Positions 1 to 12,561 of a stretch of DNA of 64,000 nt are shown here, in pieces. The DNA is taken from positions 60,625,226-60,689,225 of the forward strand of contig OZ024871.1 in assembly GCA_964017185.1 (NCBI GenBank), in the 5' to 3' direction. How positions within the stretch are numbered: position 1 is the first letter of the stretch; each line of letters opens with the position of its first letter. Origin of the DNA: Rugalucina vietnamica (Eukaryota; Mollusca; Bivalvia; Lucinida; Lucinidae). The translations under genes and the position numbers were made by a program. The notes under the pieces were generated by a model. The model was not told the origin of the DNA. It did no database searches and saw only the letters and a list, made by a program, of their open reading frames with translations.

Positions 1-1585
1 ATTTTCAGTACTTGTATACTTCATGATATGGAAATGATAAGAGATACATTTTTATTCAATTTTCACACCTTTTCTGATTAACAGCTCATTTGGTGTCAAA
101 ATGGGTACTTGTCATTGTCTAATTATCAACGTTTACCACTGCAGTTAAGTGACAATAAACAAGGGATTAAAGCAATCAACAACAGTGGAAGTCTTGATCA
201 TAAATTTTGCCAAATTCATTTCTGCAGAACAGAAACAAAAAGTCTTGTAACTTCCTAAGTTTTTGTCCGATTTTGACAAACTTTTTACCAAAAAAAAATG
301 CACAGAATGTAGATTCCGAAAAAGGGCATGGCGCTATAGAAAAAAGGGCATGGTGCGGCGCCATAGTGAAAGTGGCTAATGGAAACACTACAATGTTTCA
401 TCGTCCCAATCAAGAAATCATCTTTTCCGTACGACATTATGACACAAAATGAAATGCGTACGCGACTACATGTACTTTTGTACATTGGTTTATTTTGGCC
501 TTTCTGTTTCATCATAATTAAAGGGAGTTTTCTTGGATTAACGGACTATTTAAAGTAATTAAATGAATTAATTTGTGACATTTAAATGATTGTTGTTGCG
601 GCGATGTTAATTCCCAATTAGAACTTCAAAGCGTTACGCACTAATGGAAAAAACACTCAATCAAAACATGAATGATGTACATTGTGTCGCATTTTATCTG
701 TTTAATCTTTATAATAATAATTATTATAATGTTTGCCAAGAGAAGAAATGAAACCCATACATGTTTGAAGTAATCAAACTGAATTAATGTAAAAGTAAAT
801 TGAGGTATAAACGCGAGAATTAGCGCAGCGGTTTCTTACCACTCGCCACCCACATTTTTAAGCAACCCTCTCGTGTTTGGTATCAAATTGTAGCAAAAAA
901 AACAACTGCGATGATCTGCGATGCATTTCATATGTTTATTTCAATTTTCCATAATCGTCTGACGATTTAAAAACAAAGGAAAATGTTGCAATAAACAGGC
1001 TTATCATTTTTTTTTCTTATAGCGACCGATTATTATCTGAATCATTGCTTCATTTACCTGGATTTTGACTCGACAACGCACAGGTAATTTTTCCGATAAT
1101 GGTATTGTAGTTGCGTCTCCGGTACATATTGCTTCGAGCTACTAAAATAGAATAAAATAACAATAAAATATCATTAAACAAAGTACAAAAACATAATTGC
1201 CCCAACATAATTAGGCAATATTGTATAATTATATACCCAACATAGAAAGCCACCTGTAAAGGGCACAGGTATGCAAGACATGTCAAAGGGTGTAGGGTGG
1301 GAGGGAAGATTTCATAATTATCATGTGTTGCTTGCTGCAGAATTATTTTCAAACTGGGGCCAATTCAAATGTGCATATCAAAACCCATTGGCCAAGCTGG
1401 AAACAACAAGCACTGATTGGTTAAGATAAGCAGTTATTCTTAGAAGAGCCTCTGTCTGATGCAGAGTCATTAAATTGTAATCTGATAGCACCAGCCTGGT
1501 TATGCAAATGAGCTGTCTGGGACCTTAATTACCTAGGGGTCATATCAAAAGTTAAAACCTTAATTATGTGGTCAGTGCATAAGAG
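1..1585. other. AT-rich noncoding DNA, nothing recognised
   Basis: No reading frame here resembles a protein I know, and I see no terminal repeats. A short AT palindrome lies near 711-730. Open frames are short and unremarkable. Confidence 0.5.
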
Positions 1586-1633
1586 CAGCTAACTCCTTAG
1601 AATTAATATCTGATTAAACTTATTAATCTTAAC
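1586..1633 (+). repeat. 48-bp direct repeat, copy 1
   Basis: Begins CAGCTAACTCCTTAGAATTA and is repeated with a few substitutions at 3510-3557. A shorter piece (ATTAATATCTGATTAAAC and following bases) is embedded in the TA microsatellite at 1942-1964. The two full copies bracket the truncated YR retroelement, so they may be remnants of its repeats, but this is inference. Confidence 0.6.
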
Positions 1634-1901
1634 ATTAATTCTTTAACTTGTTCATTTGAAAGGTAAACAAAATAATGATAAAGACTGGGTTTGGGAATTG
1701 TAGACCATTTAATGCAAAGCTAAAGCACAAGAGAATTATAGCAAGGATACTGCATAGTAATGTAAAACATTAAGAGCCTGCTTAGAATGCATTGCATAAG
1801 ACTATATTATTATTGCACTTGCAAAAATTCATGATAGTAATAATCTCCAAATCCCAAACCCAGGTAGTTGTAGGTAGATGAGCAATGGTTGCATACAATT
1901 T

Positions 1902-2063
<162 letters not shown>

Positions 2064-2124
2064 ACATATAAACACACAACTAAATGCTAGCTCTGACTAA
2101 GCCCGCCCATTCTCAATACATGTA

Positions 2125-2612
2125 CTAATTTTGTGACAGGAAAGTGTGAAATGAATTTCCCAGAGTTGAGGCTACTTGCAGTCTTAATGAAAGGGTGGGG
2201 TCTAAATAACGCTCATAAGCATTGCTTGACCAGTCACCTTGAAGTTTGATCAGATCAGATGGCAACCCACACTGAAGGGCATAGCTAGCCCCGCCCCTTC
2301 TCAGTGAATGTCCAGAATACAGGGAAGGGTCAATGCCAAGTTTCTTCAGGCACTGACGAAGATAAGATGCGAAAACTGCATGTGTGATGGGTTTTGGTCC
2401 AGACGGGGATGGGTAACAAAATAAAGGGTAGTATGCTGAGGTATGCGCATACATATCAGTAAAGCACTCGATGGGCAAAGTGGAGATTTACAGATATGTG
2501 GCAAAGGAATTTGCAGAATGCGCTGTCTGAACTGTATTGTTTTAGACCAGCGTACTAATAGAATTGCCCCAGAGGGGAGGAACTGAACATCTGACCTGCA
2601 TAGGTGTTTTTT
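2125..2612 (-). pseudogene. Tyrosine recombinase fragment of a YR retrotransposon
   Basis: Encodes the C-terminal half of a tyrosine recombinase. The catalytic HSLRRGGAS box, the QGDW box and the SNAYERYL tyrosine segment are all visible, and the upstream LVRWSKTIQFRQR stretch lies in a second frame. It is closely related to the recombinase of the YR element at 35835-42229. About 570 bp between the RNase H end and this segment, present in the related element, are missing, so the N-terminal half and first catalytic Arg are lost. Not functional; the family assignment is secure. Confidence 0.85.
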
Positions 2613-2616
2613 TCAA

Positions 2617-3515
2617 TCAGGATCTACTAAAGAGAAAGAACAGGCTGGCCTGAGACACGTGACAATCCAATGGGGAGGGAATTGCAAATGGAATAACCTC
2701 AGCCAGTTTATTGGGCTCATGCAAACGGGAGGCGGCATCTGCCAAGGAATTTGTAATTCCTTTTATAAACCTAGCGGTAATATGAAAATTAAAGGTTGCT
2801 GATAGCCAAAATAAGGTTCTGAGGCAGGCCATGATGAAAGGATTTTTTGAAGTGCCTTTGTTTAATGTATGGACAGTGAACATATTGTCAGACTGGATAT
2901 AGACCCTTTTATTTTGCCAAAAAGGGGCCCAGCGACAAACTGCTAGAAAGTCACAGCTAAGACTTCCTTTGAGTTAAGTGCAATTTTGACATCAGAGGCC
3001 AGTCACATTCCCAGTTGCAATAGAACCAATCACCTTCAAAGAAGCCCCCCGCTGCTAAATTACAACTGTCAGTAAATACTGACTTTACTGGAGATTTGTC
3101 TAGTAACATGGATTTCCCGTTGAAATTCGACATGAAGGACTGCCACCAAGCAATACCGCCGCATAACATGACTTTGTGATTATCTGCTTTTAGCCTATTT
3201 AACGCATCTATGATTCAGCGCGAATATACTCTGCCGCCATAAACTACGCTTGCGCAAAAGTTAAGCTTCCCTGCACACAGGACTGGAGTTGCTTTTTTGA
3301 GGCGCGCTTTCGAGCAGAAAAGAGAGCTAGCTCTTGCCTTACCTGTGACAGCTTGTCATCAGGTAGCCGCAAACACATTTCCACATAATCAATTTCTATC
3401 CCCAGAAAGATGAGCTTTGTTGTAGGATCAACGACTTTATTCCAGTTTATTTGGAAACCAAGTTTTCTAAGGAGAAAAATTAATGTGTTCAGAGCAGATA
3501 TACAATCATCAGCTA
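2617..3515 (-). pseudogene. RT / RNase H fragment of the same YR retrotransposon
   Basis: Read on the minus strand, 3515 to about 3180 encodes the thumb side of a reverse transcriptase (LLRKLGFQINWNKVVDPTTK), then RNase H (VFTDSCNLAAGG near 3080) and the C-terminal RNase H tail ending at 2617. The frame changes several times and stops occur. The catalytic YLDD-containing 5' part is absent, so the copy is 5'-truncated at about 3515. It aligns by eye to the RT-RNase H of the element at 35835-42229. Confidence 0.8.
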
Positions 3516-3557
3516 ACTCCTTAGAATTAATATTTGATTAAAGTTATTAATCCTAAC
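3510..3557 (+). repeat. 48-bp direct repeat, copy 2
   Basis: Second copy of the repeat at 1586-1633, differing at a handful of positions. It touches the 5'-truncated end of the YR retroelement fragment. Confidence 0.6.
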
Positions 3558-4084
3558 GTCATATATTGGTACATATTCCAGATCTCAGATGAGCGTTTAT
3601 AGGACCATTGGTTCTCTGGTTTCTGCTGTGTGAGAGTAGACAGACCAAGAATTTATCCTACTAATCAGAACTTAAATATCAGACAGAATGAAACTAATAA
3701 GGAATATATCATCAGTAGCAACAACCATTGTCTGAAAATTCAGACTTTAGATCCCGTTCCGAAGTTTATATACAAGTTTTCATATCCAAAAGTTGGCGAC
3801 AAAAACAAATGTCCAATATTTCGGAAAATTTCCATTATCTAGAATAAACATGATGACAAAAATACAGTTTTGTTGTAGGAGAACAGAAAACCAAACCTTC
3901 AGTCCATTTTCCCATTTCCTTCAAGTTTTTTACTTCAAATGACATTATGACAATTGCATGGTCGACCTTTGTTGACCTTGCCATAAAATAGATCAAGGTT
4001 ATCTCAGGGTCATGATTTATATAAACTTTGTAGAGTTCCTCTCCCTGATGCATCATTCCAAGTTTCAAAAAATCATAGGCCCTC
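3558..4084. other. Noncoding, nothing recognised
   Basis: Short open frames only. No repeat boundary or motif that I can name. Confidence 0.4.
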
Positions 4085-4320
4085 TGGTTCTGGAGAAGAA
4101 GATCTTTAAAGGTTTTTGCTATTTATAGCCATGGTGGCCATCTTGGTCATGTGACATAAACTTTTATTCCCCCTTCCTAAGGATGCTTCACATGAAGTTT
4201 GGCTTTGATTGGCCAAACAGTTTCAGAGGAGAAGATCTTTGAAATTGTGGACGACGACGACGGAGCATGGCCATCTTGTAAGCTCACCTTGTGTAAGCCT
4301 TCAGCTCAGGTGAGCTAAAA
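4085..4320 (-). repeat. Dispersed repeat M, inverted partial copy
   Basis: Reverse-complement relative of the repeats at 5150-6560 and 14460-14760: it shares the CCAAACTTCATGTGAAGCATC and AAGATGGCC segments. It ends in a GAGCTTACAAGATGGCC / AGCTCACCTTG stretch. Noncoding. Confidence 0.6.
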
Positions 4321-4440
4321 ATAGGTTAAAGGAATAATCTCTCAGTTTTGTTGGTTTGCGACACAGACAATCTAGTTTAATCTAAATTTTAAATTGGAGC
4401 AGCATCATGAGAAACCCAACAATGTGGTTTTTTGAACAGG

Positions 4441-4760
4441 TCCGACACTATCCGAGCTGAGGGAGCGCAGTGGCGTAGTGGTAAAGCGTCAGACTCCGAA
4501 TCGAGAGGTCCTGGGTTCGATCCCCACAGGCATTGCCCTGTTGTGTCCTTGAGCAAGACACATTAACTCCCTACAGTACTGGTTAAACCAAGGAATCGTT
4601 GGCTTCGTCCCAAACAAACATACCAAGCTGTACAAGCACATAAGATGGCTAGAGGCTGGAAATTTTGGATGTATAAAATGGAGGACCTGTACTATCTTCA
4701 GTGAGAACAAAGGCGCTGATCAATTTGCAGTACAGTTACTGCGCCTTTGTTTTCGTATAT
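4441..4760 (+). mobile_element. tRNA-derived SINE
   Basis: The head carries pol III promoter boxes: an A box TGGCGTAGTGG at about 4470 and a B box GGGTTCGATCCCC at about 4513. Next is a CCTTGAGCAAGACAC block like the conserved central domains of metazoan SINEs, then a non-tRNA body up to the GCGCTGATCAATTTGCAG / TTACTGCGCCTTTG segment. The tRNA part does not fold as an intact tRNA and is followed directly by SINE body, so a tRNA gene call is rejected. A diverged copy of the body lies on the other strand at 26395-26500. Confidence 0.75.
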
Positions 4761-5149
4761 GCAAAGTTATGGTTTTCTCATGACACGGCTCATTTGTATT
4801 TTCCAGAATATCCAGTTGCCTCACAGATCTTCTCTGCTGATAGGACTCTTAATGTTGTGTGGGATCAAACCAGCCATACTTACGTTGTATAACAAGATCA
4901 TGGGCTATGTGACGGCCGCATCAGAGGACTTTGCCATGTTTCTCTTTGCATTCTTCATGTCCCATTTATTTGTGTAAATGTCAGACTGCTTAGCTTCAAC
5001 TTGTCAAATACATATCCAGTAACCACCCCTGGATTCCAACTCTAATACATTATCAAACAAGGGTTGATGACAATTTTATCGCACCTGCTTATAGCAGGGT
5101 GCGATTTAGGAGTCAACATTTTCCGTCTGTTCGTCCGTCAACATTTACG

Positions 5150-6560
5150 TTGAAGTTTGACATTTACGTCAAAGTTTGGTTTTCTCTGCATCAGTGATAG
5201 CTGCGAATGTGAAACCTTGCATAGTAAATGTAAACCTTGCATAGTAAATGTCCTTGACATACCCTTCAAGCAAGCACCTTGACTCGATGCCCTTGACCTA
5301 TATTTCACGGTCCATTGACTTTGTTGATTTTTATGTCGAAGTTACGTCAAAGTTTGGTTTTCTCTGTATCAGTGATAGCCCCAAGTGTGAAACCTTGCAT
5401 AGTAATTGTCCTTGACATACCCTTCAAGCACGCACCTTGTCCCAGTGCCCTTGAGTTATATTGGCCGATCATTTTACGTGGAGCCTCCATGGGTAGGGGG
5501 AATGACAGTTTGTTCATGGGATCTTGGTCACATGACCAAGATGGCCGCCATGCCCATATATGGTAAAAACCCATCAAAAAATCTCCTTCTCCAGAAACTT
5601 GGTATGTAGCATTGGGGACTCCAGCCCATCATAGTTTGCTAAAATATGACCCTGGGATGACCTTGACCTTTTTTGCGGCAAGGTAATTTTTGGAAACATA
5701 GGCTTTTACATGTGAAAAGGTGAAAACAATGGATATTTTGGAAACTATTGCAGCCTGAGACTTGAAAATTGCTAGATGCAGACAACTAATGGAGTCAATG
5801 AAGGTATGTAATTAATTAAGGTCAAGGTCATTTCTTATCCTTGACCCAAGGTCATTGAAATATCAAAATGAAATCACAATTTCAAAGATCTTCTAGCTTC
5901 TCTGAAACCGCTTGGCCCATCAAGTTGAAATTTTATGTGGAGCCTGCATGGGTAGGGTGAATGAAAGTTTTTTCATGGGATCTTGGTCACATGATCAAGA
6001 TGGCCGCCATGCCCATATATGGTAAAAACCCTGAAAAAATCTTCTTCTCCAGAACCGGTGGGCCGATTTCCACTAAACTTGGTATGTAGCTTGGGGACTC
6101 CAGCCCATCATAGTTTGCTAAAACGATGACCCTGGGATGACCTTGACCTTTTTTGCGGCAAGGTCAATTTTGGAAACATAGGCTTTTACATGTGAAAAGG
6201 TGAAAACAATGGATATTATGGAAACTATTGCAGCCTGAGACTTGAACATTGCTAGATGCAGACAACTAATGGAGTCAAAGAAGGTATGTTATTAATTAAG
6301 GTCAAGGTCATTTCTTGACCTTGACCCAAGGTCATTGAAATATCAAATCGAAGTCATAATTTCAAAGATCTTCTTCTTTGAAACCACTTGACCGATCAAG
6401 TTGAAATTTTATGAGCAGCCTCCTTGGGTAGTGGATTTGAAATTTTGTTCACGATATCGTGGCCACATGACCAAGATGGGCCGCCATGCCCACATATGGT
6501 TAAAACCCTCCAAAAATCTTCTTCTCCAGAACCGGTGGGCAGATTTCCATTGAATCAGTA
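5150..6560 (+). repeat. Tandem block of dispersed repeat M
   Basis: Two full units and a partial one repeat with a spacing of about 458-475 bp. The GTGGAGCCTCCATGGGTAG segment recurs near 5479, 5937 and 6412; each is followed by a CAAGATGGCCGCCATGCCCA block, and the units contain AAGGTCAAGGTCATTTCTTG. The leading part (5175-5300 and 5352-5455) is itself duplicated at about 177-bp spacing. No coding capacity. Short AAGGTCA-rich repeats of this kind are, from memory, frequent in mollusc genomes. Confidence 0.75.
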
Positions 6561-7275
6561 ACAAAAGAATTCTGTTTTCATTACTAATAAAGCAATATAT
6601 GTTGTATTTAAATTATTCTTTGGGAAGAGTCCAAAGAGAAGAGTCCAGCGAGAGCGGCACCCTTCGACTACCCATAAAATTATGCGAGAAAGAAAAGTAC
6701 ACGCAAAATACACAAACTTGAGTCAGGGAATTTTGCTTTGCTCAAATTGTGGACATCCTGGTTATGAAATTCAGTGTTTTTTCCATAAAACAACAGCAGA
6801 AACACTGGAGCTGCATGTTCAAATAATTGGAAAAATATGAAGAATTTAGGGCTCAAGGGCAGTATTGGGGACCATACGTTAGAAACCCACCCCCCTATTA
6901 CCGAAACATACTATAATACCACATCATTTTTACTGACCAAAGGTATCATTAAGTAATTATCATTATATACTTAAGGAATAAAGAAACACAACAAAAACTT
7001 TGGGTTACTAAAAACATGCTTTGTAATGCAAGTATGTGGTATAAGTGAGCTTATTATATGAAAGCAATATCTAAACGTCAAATTGCAACAGGTTGAGCCA
7101 CAATATCGGTTACGTTTGCTTAATGGCGTACGCTTTACCACACTGACCTACAGTAGCACACCATGCAACCATGATCAGTAAATGTCAAATTTGAAACCAA
7201 AACCAATATTTTGTTTCCAAAACCCCTACAAGTGATTGCAGATGTAACCAGTAATCAGTTGGTAACATTTGTTTA
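6561..7275. other. Noncoding, nothing recognised
   Basis: No convincing reading frame, repeat boundary or structured element. Confidence 0.4.
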
Positions 7276-8190
7276 TGTTATTGGACGTTTAACGTCACCA
7301 ACGTCTATCGAAAAAAATGAGTCAAAAGCCAGTAAAATTTCCTTCGGCATGCGTTATATTCAATAAAATGATCATTTACGTAAAAATTATGACCTTTGTA
7401 CTTCAGACGTCCATAAAACGTCCATTGTAACGTCAAAATCCAACATCCTGCATTTTAAAGACTCTCATTATGTTTTTCAAATTTTCTGATTTAGAAAATG
7501 ATCAATTGCCAAACGTTTGATTACAGTGCGTAAATCGAGTGTTTACTCAAAGCATATAATCCGTTTCGCTCCTTTACATAACGTGATATTCTGCTTAACG
7601 AACGTCAAAATAAACGCTCCGATGATCCATTTCTATGGTACCAGCGACGTCACTGTTGATTAAAAAGCACGTTGTGTCGTATGTTGGTTCGATATACACC
7701 GTTTAGGTACAAATAGCCAAAATCGAACAATTTAAATGAAGTTAATTACTCATTTTTCGTTATTGTAAACTTAAGCATTCCTTTAACAAGATTTAACGCA
7801 ATATGGGACGGCACCTAAGTATACAATGATCCTAGTCTTTATTGCACATTATCAAGTCGACGTCACGTAACCCACATGCAAAGAATTTGTCATCTTCCCC
7901 TTTGCCTCGACGTTTACGTCACAATTTGGATTTTTCATAGTTTTTGACGTTTTGTCGTTAATTTTGTCAATAAAATGACGTTTTCTCTTTGCATCACATG
8001 CAAAAAGCAGTCAGTATGTAATTCCATAAAAGGATTTTATCAAAACGTCAAATACATATGTAAAAGTTGAAATTTAGTGTGTTGCGTATTTTAATTCCTT
8101 AAGTAGGCGTAAACAAACAAAGACCAATTGACACTTCTTAATCCCAAAACAGGTGTCCTAGTTAAAGTTCAAACATCAATACGTCGCTGA
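7276..8190. other. ACGTC/GACGT-rich noncoding stretch
   Basis: About 16 GACGT or ACGTC pentamers occur in about 900 bp of otherwise AT-rich sequence, several as full GACGTC palindromes (for example near 7406, 7646 and 7859). A similar enrichment is seen at 22330-23330. It may be a promoter-like region or a decayed repeat; no gene is visible. Confidence 0.4.
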
Positions 8191-9289
8191 CACTTTACTG
8201 AGCTGTGTCACAAAAAAGTTGAAGCATTCAATCACAAACATAGTGTAAGGCTACTGTGCAGCTACGCATCTCTTGTGCAGCTGAGCGTCTATTTTATTTG
8301 GTAAAATCTCCTCTATTCATAGTGATTGAAATACTAATACTGCACAGTCTGATCTGTGATTGCCATTTTCGGAAAGCTGAACAGACGTTTTTTCGTGACA
8401 TTGCTCATCTGTCTAGGTCGGCCCAATTTTCCCAATTTTCGGAGAATGAAATCAGCGGCCTAGATAAGTCAATGTATTCATACTTGGACATAACTGTCCG
8501 AAAATTTTATTTCTCTTTAAAGTTTCTGAATAAAGAACTTTCTCCATCTCATTATAATAAATCAACAATGGAAATGATCACTTGCTATTGAGTAAAAGTT
8601 TTTACTGTAAACAGACAAATTAAAGATGATTATCATTATCTCTTTCTTTCGAAAAAAGTTGTTCAATAAAACTGCAAACCGAAGGTTGCACATCAGTAAT
8701 TATTTGAGTGGTTATATCGGCTAATTTACAGGTAAAGTGAAAGTAGGATGTTGTCTATGCGCAGATTATTAGTGTGGATGATATGAGAAATTCTGTGTCA
8801 CTCTTTGTGTATCGGAGAAAATGTGTCTATTTACAACTTAAAAAATGGAACTTTATAACAGTGCAAGGTATGCACTTTTCCTTTCAGCATGTATATTTAA
8901 TTTTCAATTAAAGGACACAAACATAAAATGAAGTAAAAAGGGAAGGAAATAGAAAGTAAAATTGACAATAGGCTTGCCAAAATTACTTGAAAACAGCAGC
9001 ACCTAACTTTCATTTAGGGTTTTCTGAGCTCCCATTATAACACGGTTCGTTTAGCTAACACGAAAAACCGTATGGATCCGGTCTACCGTGTTATAAAGAG
9101 GTCCAGGTGTATTAATAACACTGCTATGATTAATAGCATAGGGAGCATAGGGAGATGGATCCTCTTTAATGTCAATAGCAGTAGGTCGAAAGCTCGACTA
9201 GATGACAGAACTACAAGTCAACAATTCAGTATGAGAAGTATATATAAATGTAAGTGAAGGTCTAGATCAACCGGATCTTTGTTATTGTC
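8191..9289. other. Noncoding, nothing recognised
   Basis: The longest open frame (8256-8591, 111 codons) has no recognisable motif and no coding-like neighbour. I do not support it as a gene. Confidence 0.4.
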
Positions 9290-9880
9290 AACACTGAACA
9301 GACATAGGTTGATAGGTCGACAGATCGACAAGTCGACAAATCAGTATTGATTATATGTATACATGTAAATGGATGTGTAGATGTCCTCATTAATGATCAT
9401 TATTGTCCATATCTATAGGTCAACAGTTAAAAATCAAAAATCAGAATTGGCTAGGGAGATGGATCCTCTATATTGTCCACATCAGTAAGTCGACAGGTCG
9501 ACAAGTCGACAAATCAGTACGAGTGGTGTATACAAATGGAGGTGGAGATGTTGGTCAACCGGATCTTTGTTATTGACAATAGCACTAGGTCGACAAGTCG
9601 ACAGGTCGACAAGTCAACAGGTCAACAAGTCGACAAATCAATATTGCCAAAATATATAAATGGATAGGTAGGTATAGTCCAAGCGGAAATACAAGGGCTA
9701 AGTGCATGATGGGAAAAAAGAGCCTATAAGGTAGATATAGCTGTCAATACATAATAATCAACATATACCTGAAGCATGATCGCATATGACGCCTGGGGGG
9801 CAAGCCCCCCCATATCCCCAAGCTAAAGAAAGAATCCTCCGAGATAGCTTTGTCTGGCAACATCAACATGTGATAAAAAA
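9290..9880 (+). repeat. Modular repeat S with GTCGAC arrays (block 1a)
   Basis: Conserved spacer modules of 80-150 bp are separated by short arrays of (GTCGACAR)n with an 8-bp period, each normally ending AAATCAGT. Arrays are at about 9305-9345, 9488-9513 and 9588-9640. Modules include CGGATCTTTGTTATTG and ATAAATGGATAGGTAGGTAT. The same modules recur at 10760-11945 and, inverted, at 17940-18093 and 23786-25275. Confidence 0.8.
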
Positions 9881-10680
9881 GTACAAGTAGGCAAAGATCA
9901 GGAAAAGGCGCAATCAGAAAAAGATTCCCACTCCAAAAACCGAGGTGGGAAAAACTAAATTAACAATCAGGTACTCATACCATGAAAACATATCGTTAGC
10001 CGAATGAGCAGCTGTTTTCCCAATAGGTGGCCACTCAGTTACCTAAACTTAACTAAAAATATGAAAACATTAGGTGCCAACAGCACAAAAATTTTAAACA
10101 CCAAGACATAAAACAAAACCACCACAGAAGTATCGCCTTGGAACGATCAGTAACACAAAGTTACTGGCAGGCTTAAACCGGTTTTACATGGCCATAACCT
10201 CACCCTCAGCTTCTGCAGTGATTCATAACATTTAAATAGTTCTTCGGTCCTCGTGGTGAATCTCTAACTAGTCAATGAATCATCAAGAACAAACAAATAA
10301 ATCATGATAAACATCCTGATGAATCAAAAACCAGGACTCACAGATTGAGTAAGCTGCCCGACGATGGAGATCCCTGGGCGCCGAATAACCTACTAAATCT
10401 GTAGCAGAAGAAAAACACCAGTTGGACCCCGGTGGGCCAAGCAACAGACAAGAAGCTCCGGCCCCAACCATCTCAAATGAATAGCTTTAAGTCGGGGCCA
10501 TCAAAGAGTCTGAAGCCCGACCCACCGGCCTGCAATTAAAGAAGACAGAGTAGTTATAAACCATGATTGGGTTAAAAACTAAGCATGCAGACTGTCGCAT
10601 AACATCAAGTTATAACCTATACGTCTGTAACGTGTTATGATTTTTCTGAACTGAAAAGAAAAATCATTACTAATCATTAT
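9881..10680 (-). mobile_element. 3' end of retroelement family P
   Basis: Reverse complement of 63350-64000 over several hundred bases. On the minus strand at about 10640-10560 it carries the degraded codons of the conserved GYNL..MRQSACL tail seen in family P, followed by a long 3' noncoding part (GGCGCCCAGGGATCTCCATC and CAATAGGTGGCCACTCAG in plus orientation). Frames are broken. The element is inserted between two pieces of repeat S. Confidence 0.6.
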
Positions 10681-10759
10681 TTAATCATTAAGCCTTTAAG
10701 TTTCCAGTGGATATGCGGCTGTACATCTATAAATGTTATTTATCTGTACTGCCAAAACT

Positions 10760-11945
10760 GAATTGTCGACCTGTCGACTTGTCGACCTATAAGATTGGGA
10801 GAAGGGTCCTCATTAATGGTCATTATTGAATGATCATTATTGTCCCAATCTGTAAGTCAACAGTTAACGCTAACCCTAGTAGCCCAGCCCTAACCCTAAC
10901 CACACATTAACCCTAATCCTAACCCTAACCTAATCCTTACCCTAACCGGATCTTTGTTATTGACAATAGTACTAGGTCGACAGGTCGACAAGTCGACAAA
11001 TCAGTATTGATGTACATATGTAAATGGATGTGCAGATGTCCTCATTAATGGTCATTATTGTCCATATCTATAGGTCAACAGTAAAAAATCAGAAATCAGT
11101 ATTGGCTAGGGAGATGGATCCTCTTTATTGTCCACATCAGTAGGTCGACAAGTCGACAAATCAGTATGAGTGGTGTATACAAATGGAGGTGGACATGTTG
11201 GTCAACCGGATCTTTGTTATTGACAATATCACTAGGTCGAGAGGTCGACAGGTTGACAAGTCGACAAATCAATATTGCCACAATTTATAAATGGATAGGT
11301 AGGTATAGTCCGGAAATACAAGGGCTAAGCGCATGAGGGGAAAAAGAGTCTATGTGGTAGATATAGCTGTCAATACATAATAATCATAATATACCTGAAG
11401 CATGACCACCAAGCTAAAGAAAGAATCCTGCGAGATATCATACGACGCCTGGGGGGGCAAGCTCCTGGCAACATCAACATGTGATAAGCCTTTAAGTTTC
11501 CAGTGGATATGCGGCTGTACATCTATATATGTCATTTATCTGTACTGCCAACACTGAATTGTCGACCTGTCAACTTGTCGACCTATGAGATTGGGAGAAG
11601 GGTCCTCATTAATGGACATTATTGTCACCATCTGTAAGTCAGCAGTTAAAAATCAGAAATCAGTATTGGCTAGGGAGATGAAGCCTCTTTATTGTCCACA
11701 TCAGTAGGTCGACAGGTCGACAAATCGGTATAAGAAGTGTATATGAAAGAAGGTGGAGATAAAGGTCAACCAGGTCTTTGTTATTTGTCAATAGCCCTAG
11801 GTCGACAGGTCGACAAGTCGAAAAATCAGCATTGATCAAATGTATAAATGGATGTGTAGGTAGTGTTCAAACGGAAAAGCAAAGGCTAAGTGCATGATGG
11901 GAAAAAGAGCCAATGTGGTAGTAATGGCTGTCAATACAAAATCAG
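10760..11945 (+). repeat. Modular repeat S (block 1b)
   Basis: Continues the S pattern with GTCGAC arrays near 10765, 10975, 11143, 11235, 11560, 11706 and 11801. It contains the module GATAAGCCTTTAAGTTTCCA that also marks the insertion site of LINE-1. It ends directly at the promoter/exon-like sequence starting at 11946. Confidence 0.8.
10864..10947 (-). repeat. Telomere-like (CCCTAA)n tract inside repeat S
   Basis: About twelve imperfect CCCTAA/CCTAAC units, read as TTAGGG on the minus strand. It sits in the same module position as the tracts at 24063-24113 and 24559-24609, so it is an inherited part of repeat S rather than a chromosome end. Confidence 0.8.
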
Positions 11946-12014
11946 GGTGGCTAATCACGTGATACACATGTGGTAGTCTCACACGATTTGTTTACCGTTT
12001 CCGTACGATCAAAG
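11946..12014 (+). promoter_or_regulatory. Promoter/first-exon-like sequence, copy 1
   Basis: Starts GGTGGCTAATCACGTGATAC with a CACGTG E-box, then CACATGTG, and ends CAAAG before the splice-donor-like GTATGT at 12015. An acceptor-like TTTCAG lies at 12051-12056. Copy 2 at 25280-25347 has the same start and an equivalent GTACGT donor. The exon interpretation is inference from conservation of donor and acceptor between the copies. Confidence 0.45.
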
Positions 12015-12056
12015 GTATGTTTTGATTTATTCGCTTGGGTTTTTTATATGTTTCAG

Positions 12057-12561
12057 GAATGGCACTTAGTGCAGAGTGCCCGGGCTACATAGCGCTTCTT
12101 AATGACGCTTCACTTTTCAGGCGTACTGGTGCAATTTACTTGAAATTCGCTGAAGATTTTTCATTTATTATATGGTTGGACTCACACTTTTGTCAAACAA
12201 AGCTAGTTTTGAGTGGTTTTGTTTCAAAACTAGATCAGCTGGCTAACTGTCACTCCGCTCCACTTCGGCACCTCGTTCCACTTCCCTGACATGGTATAAG
12301 AGGTTTAAAGGAATACCGATGGAAATATTCCGTCTATTTCAAAACATTCTATGATCTTCTATAGCATGCATATAATAGTGATAAAATTTCAATAAATACA
12401 GGGATCATGATCTCTATTTATTCAATGCGGCTGAGTTGAAATTGGTAGTGAAAACTGGAAAAGAAAGCCAGCGATAGGTGTCACACTGTATGATAAGAAT
12501 CACACTGCGCATTTGCGACCAAAATGGATAGGAATCACATTCGTTTAAAATTTGTTCATTA
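12057..12561 (+). other. Second exon-like segment and TCACA motif region, copy 1
   Basis: Follows the acceptor-like site and resembles 25390-25500. GATAAGAATCACAC and GATAGGAATCACAT occur near 12493 and 12527, matching the motif array of copy 2. An 84-codon frame (12035-12289) crosses it but has no recognisable domain. Confidence 0.35.

Noticed and set aside
4441-4520. tRNA gene with A and B boxes
   Set aside because: No matching acceptor stem, and the sequence runs directly into a SINE body.
8256-8591. 111-codon open frame as a gene
   Set aside because: No motif, no splice context and no support from neighbours; length is within what a 64-kb window gives by chance.
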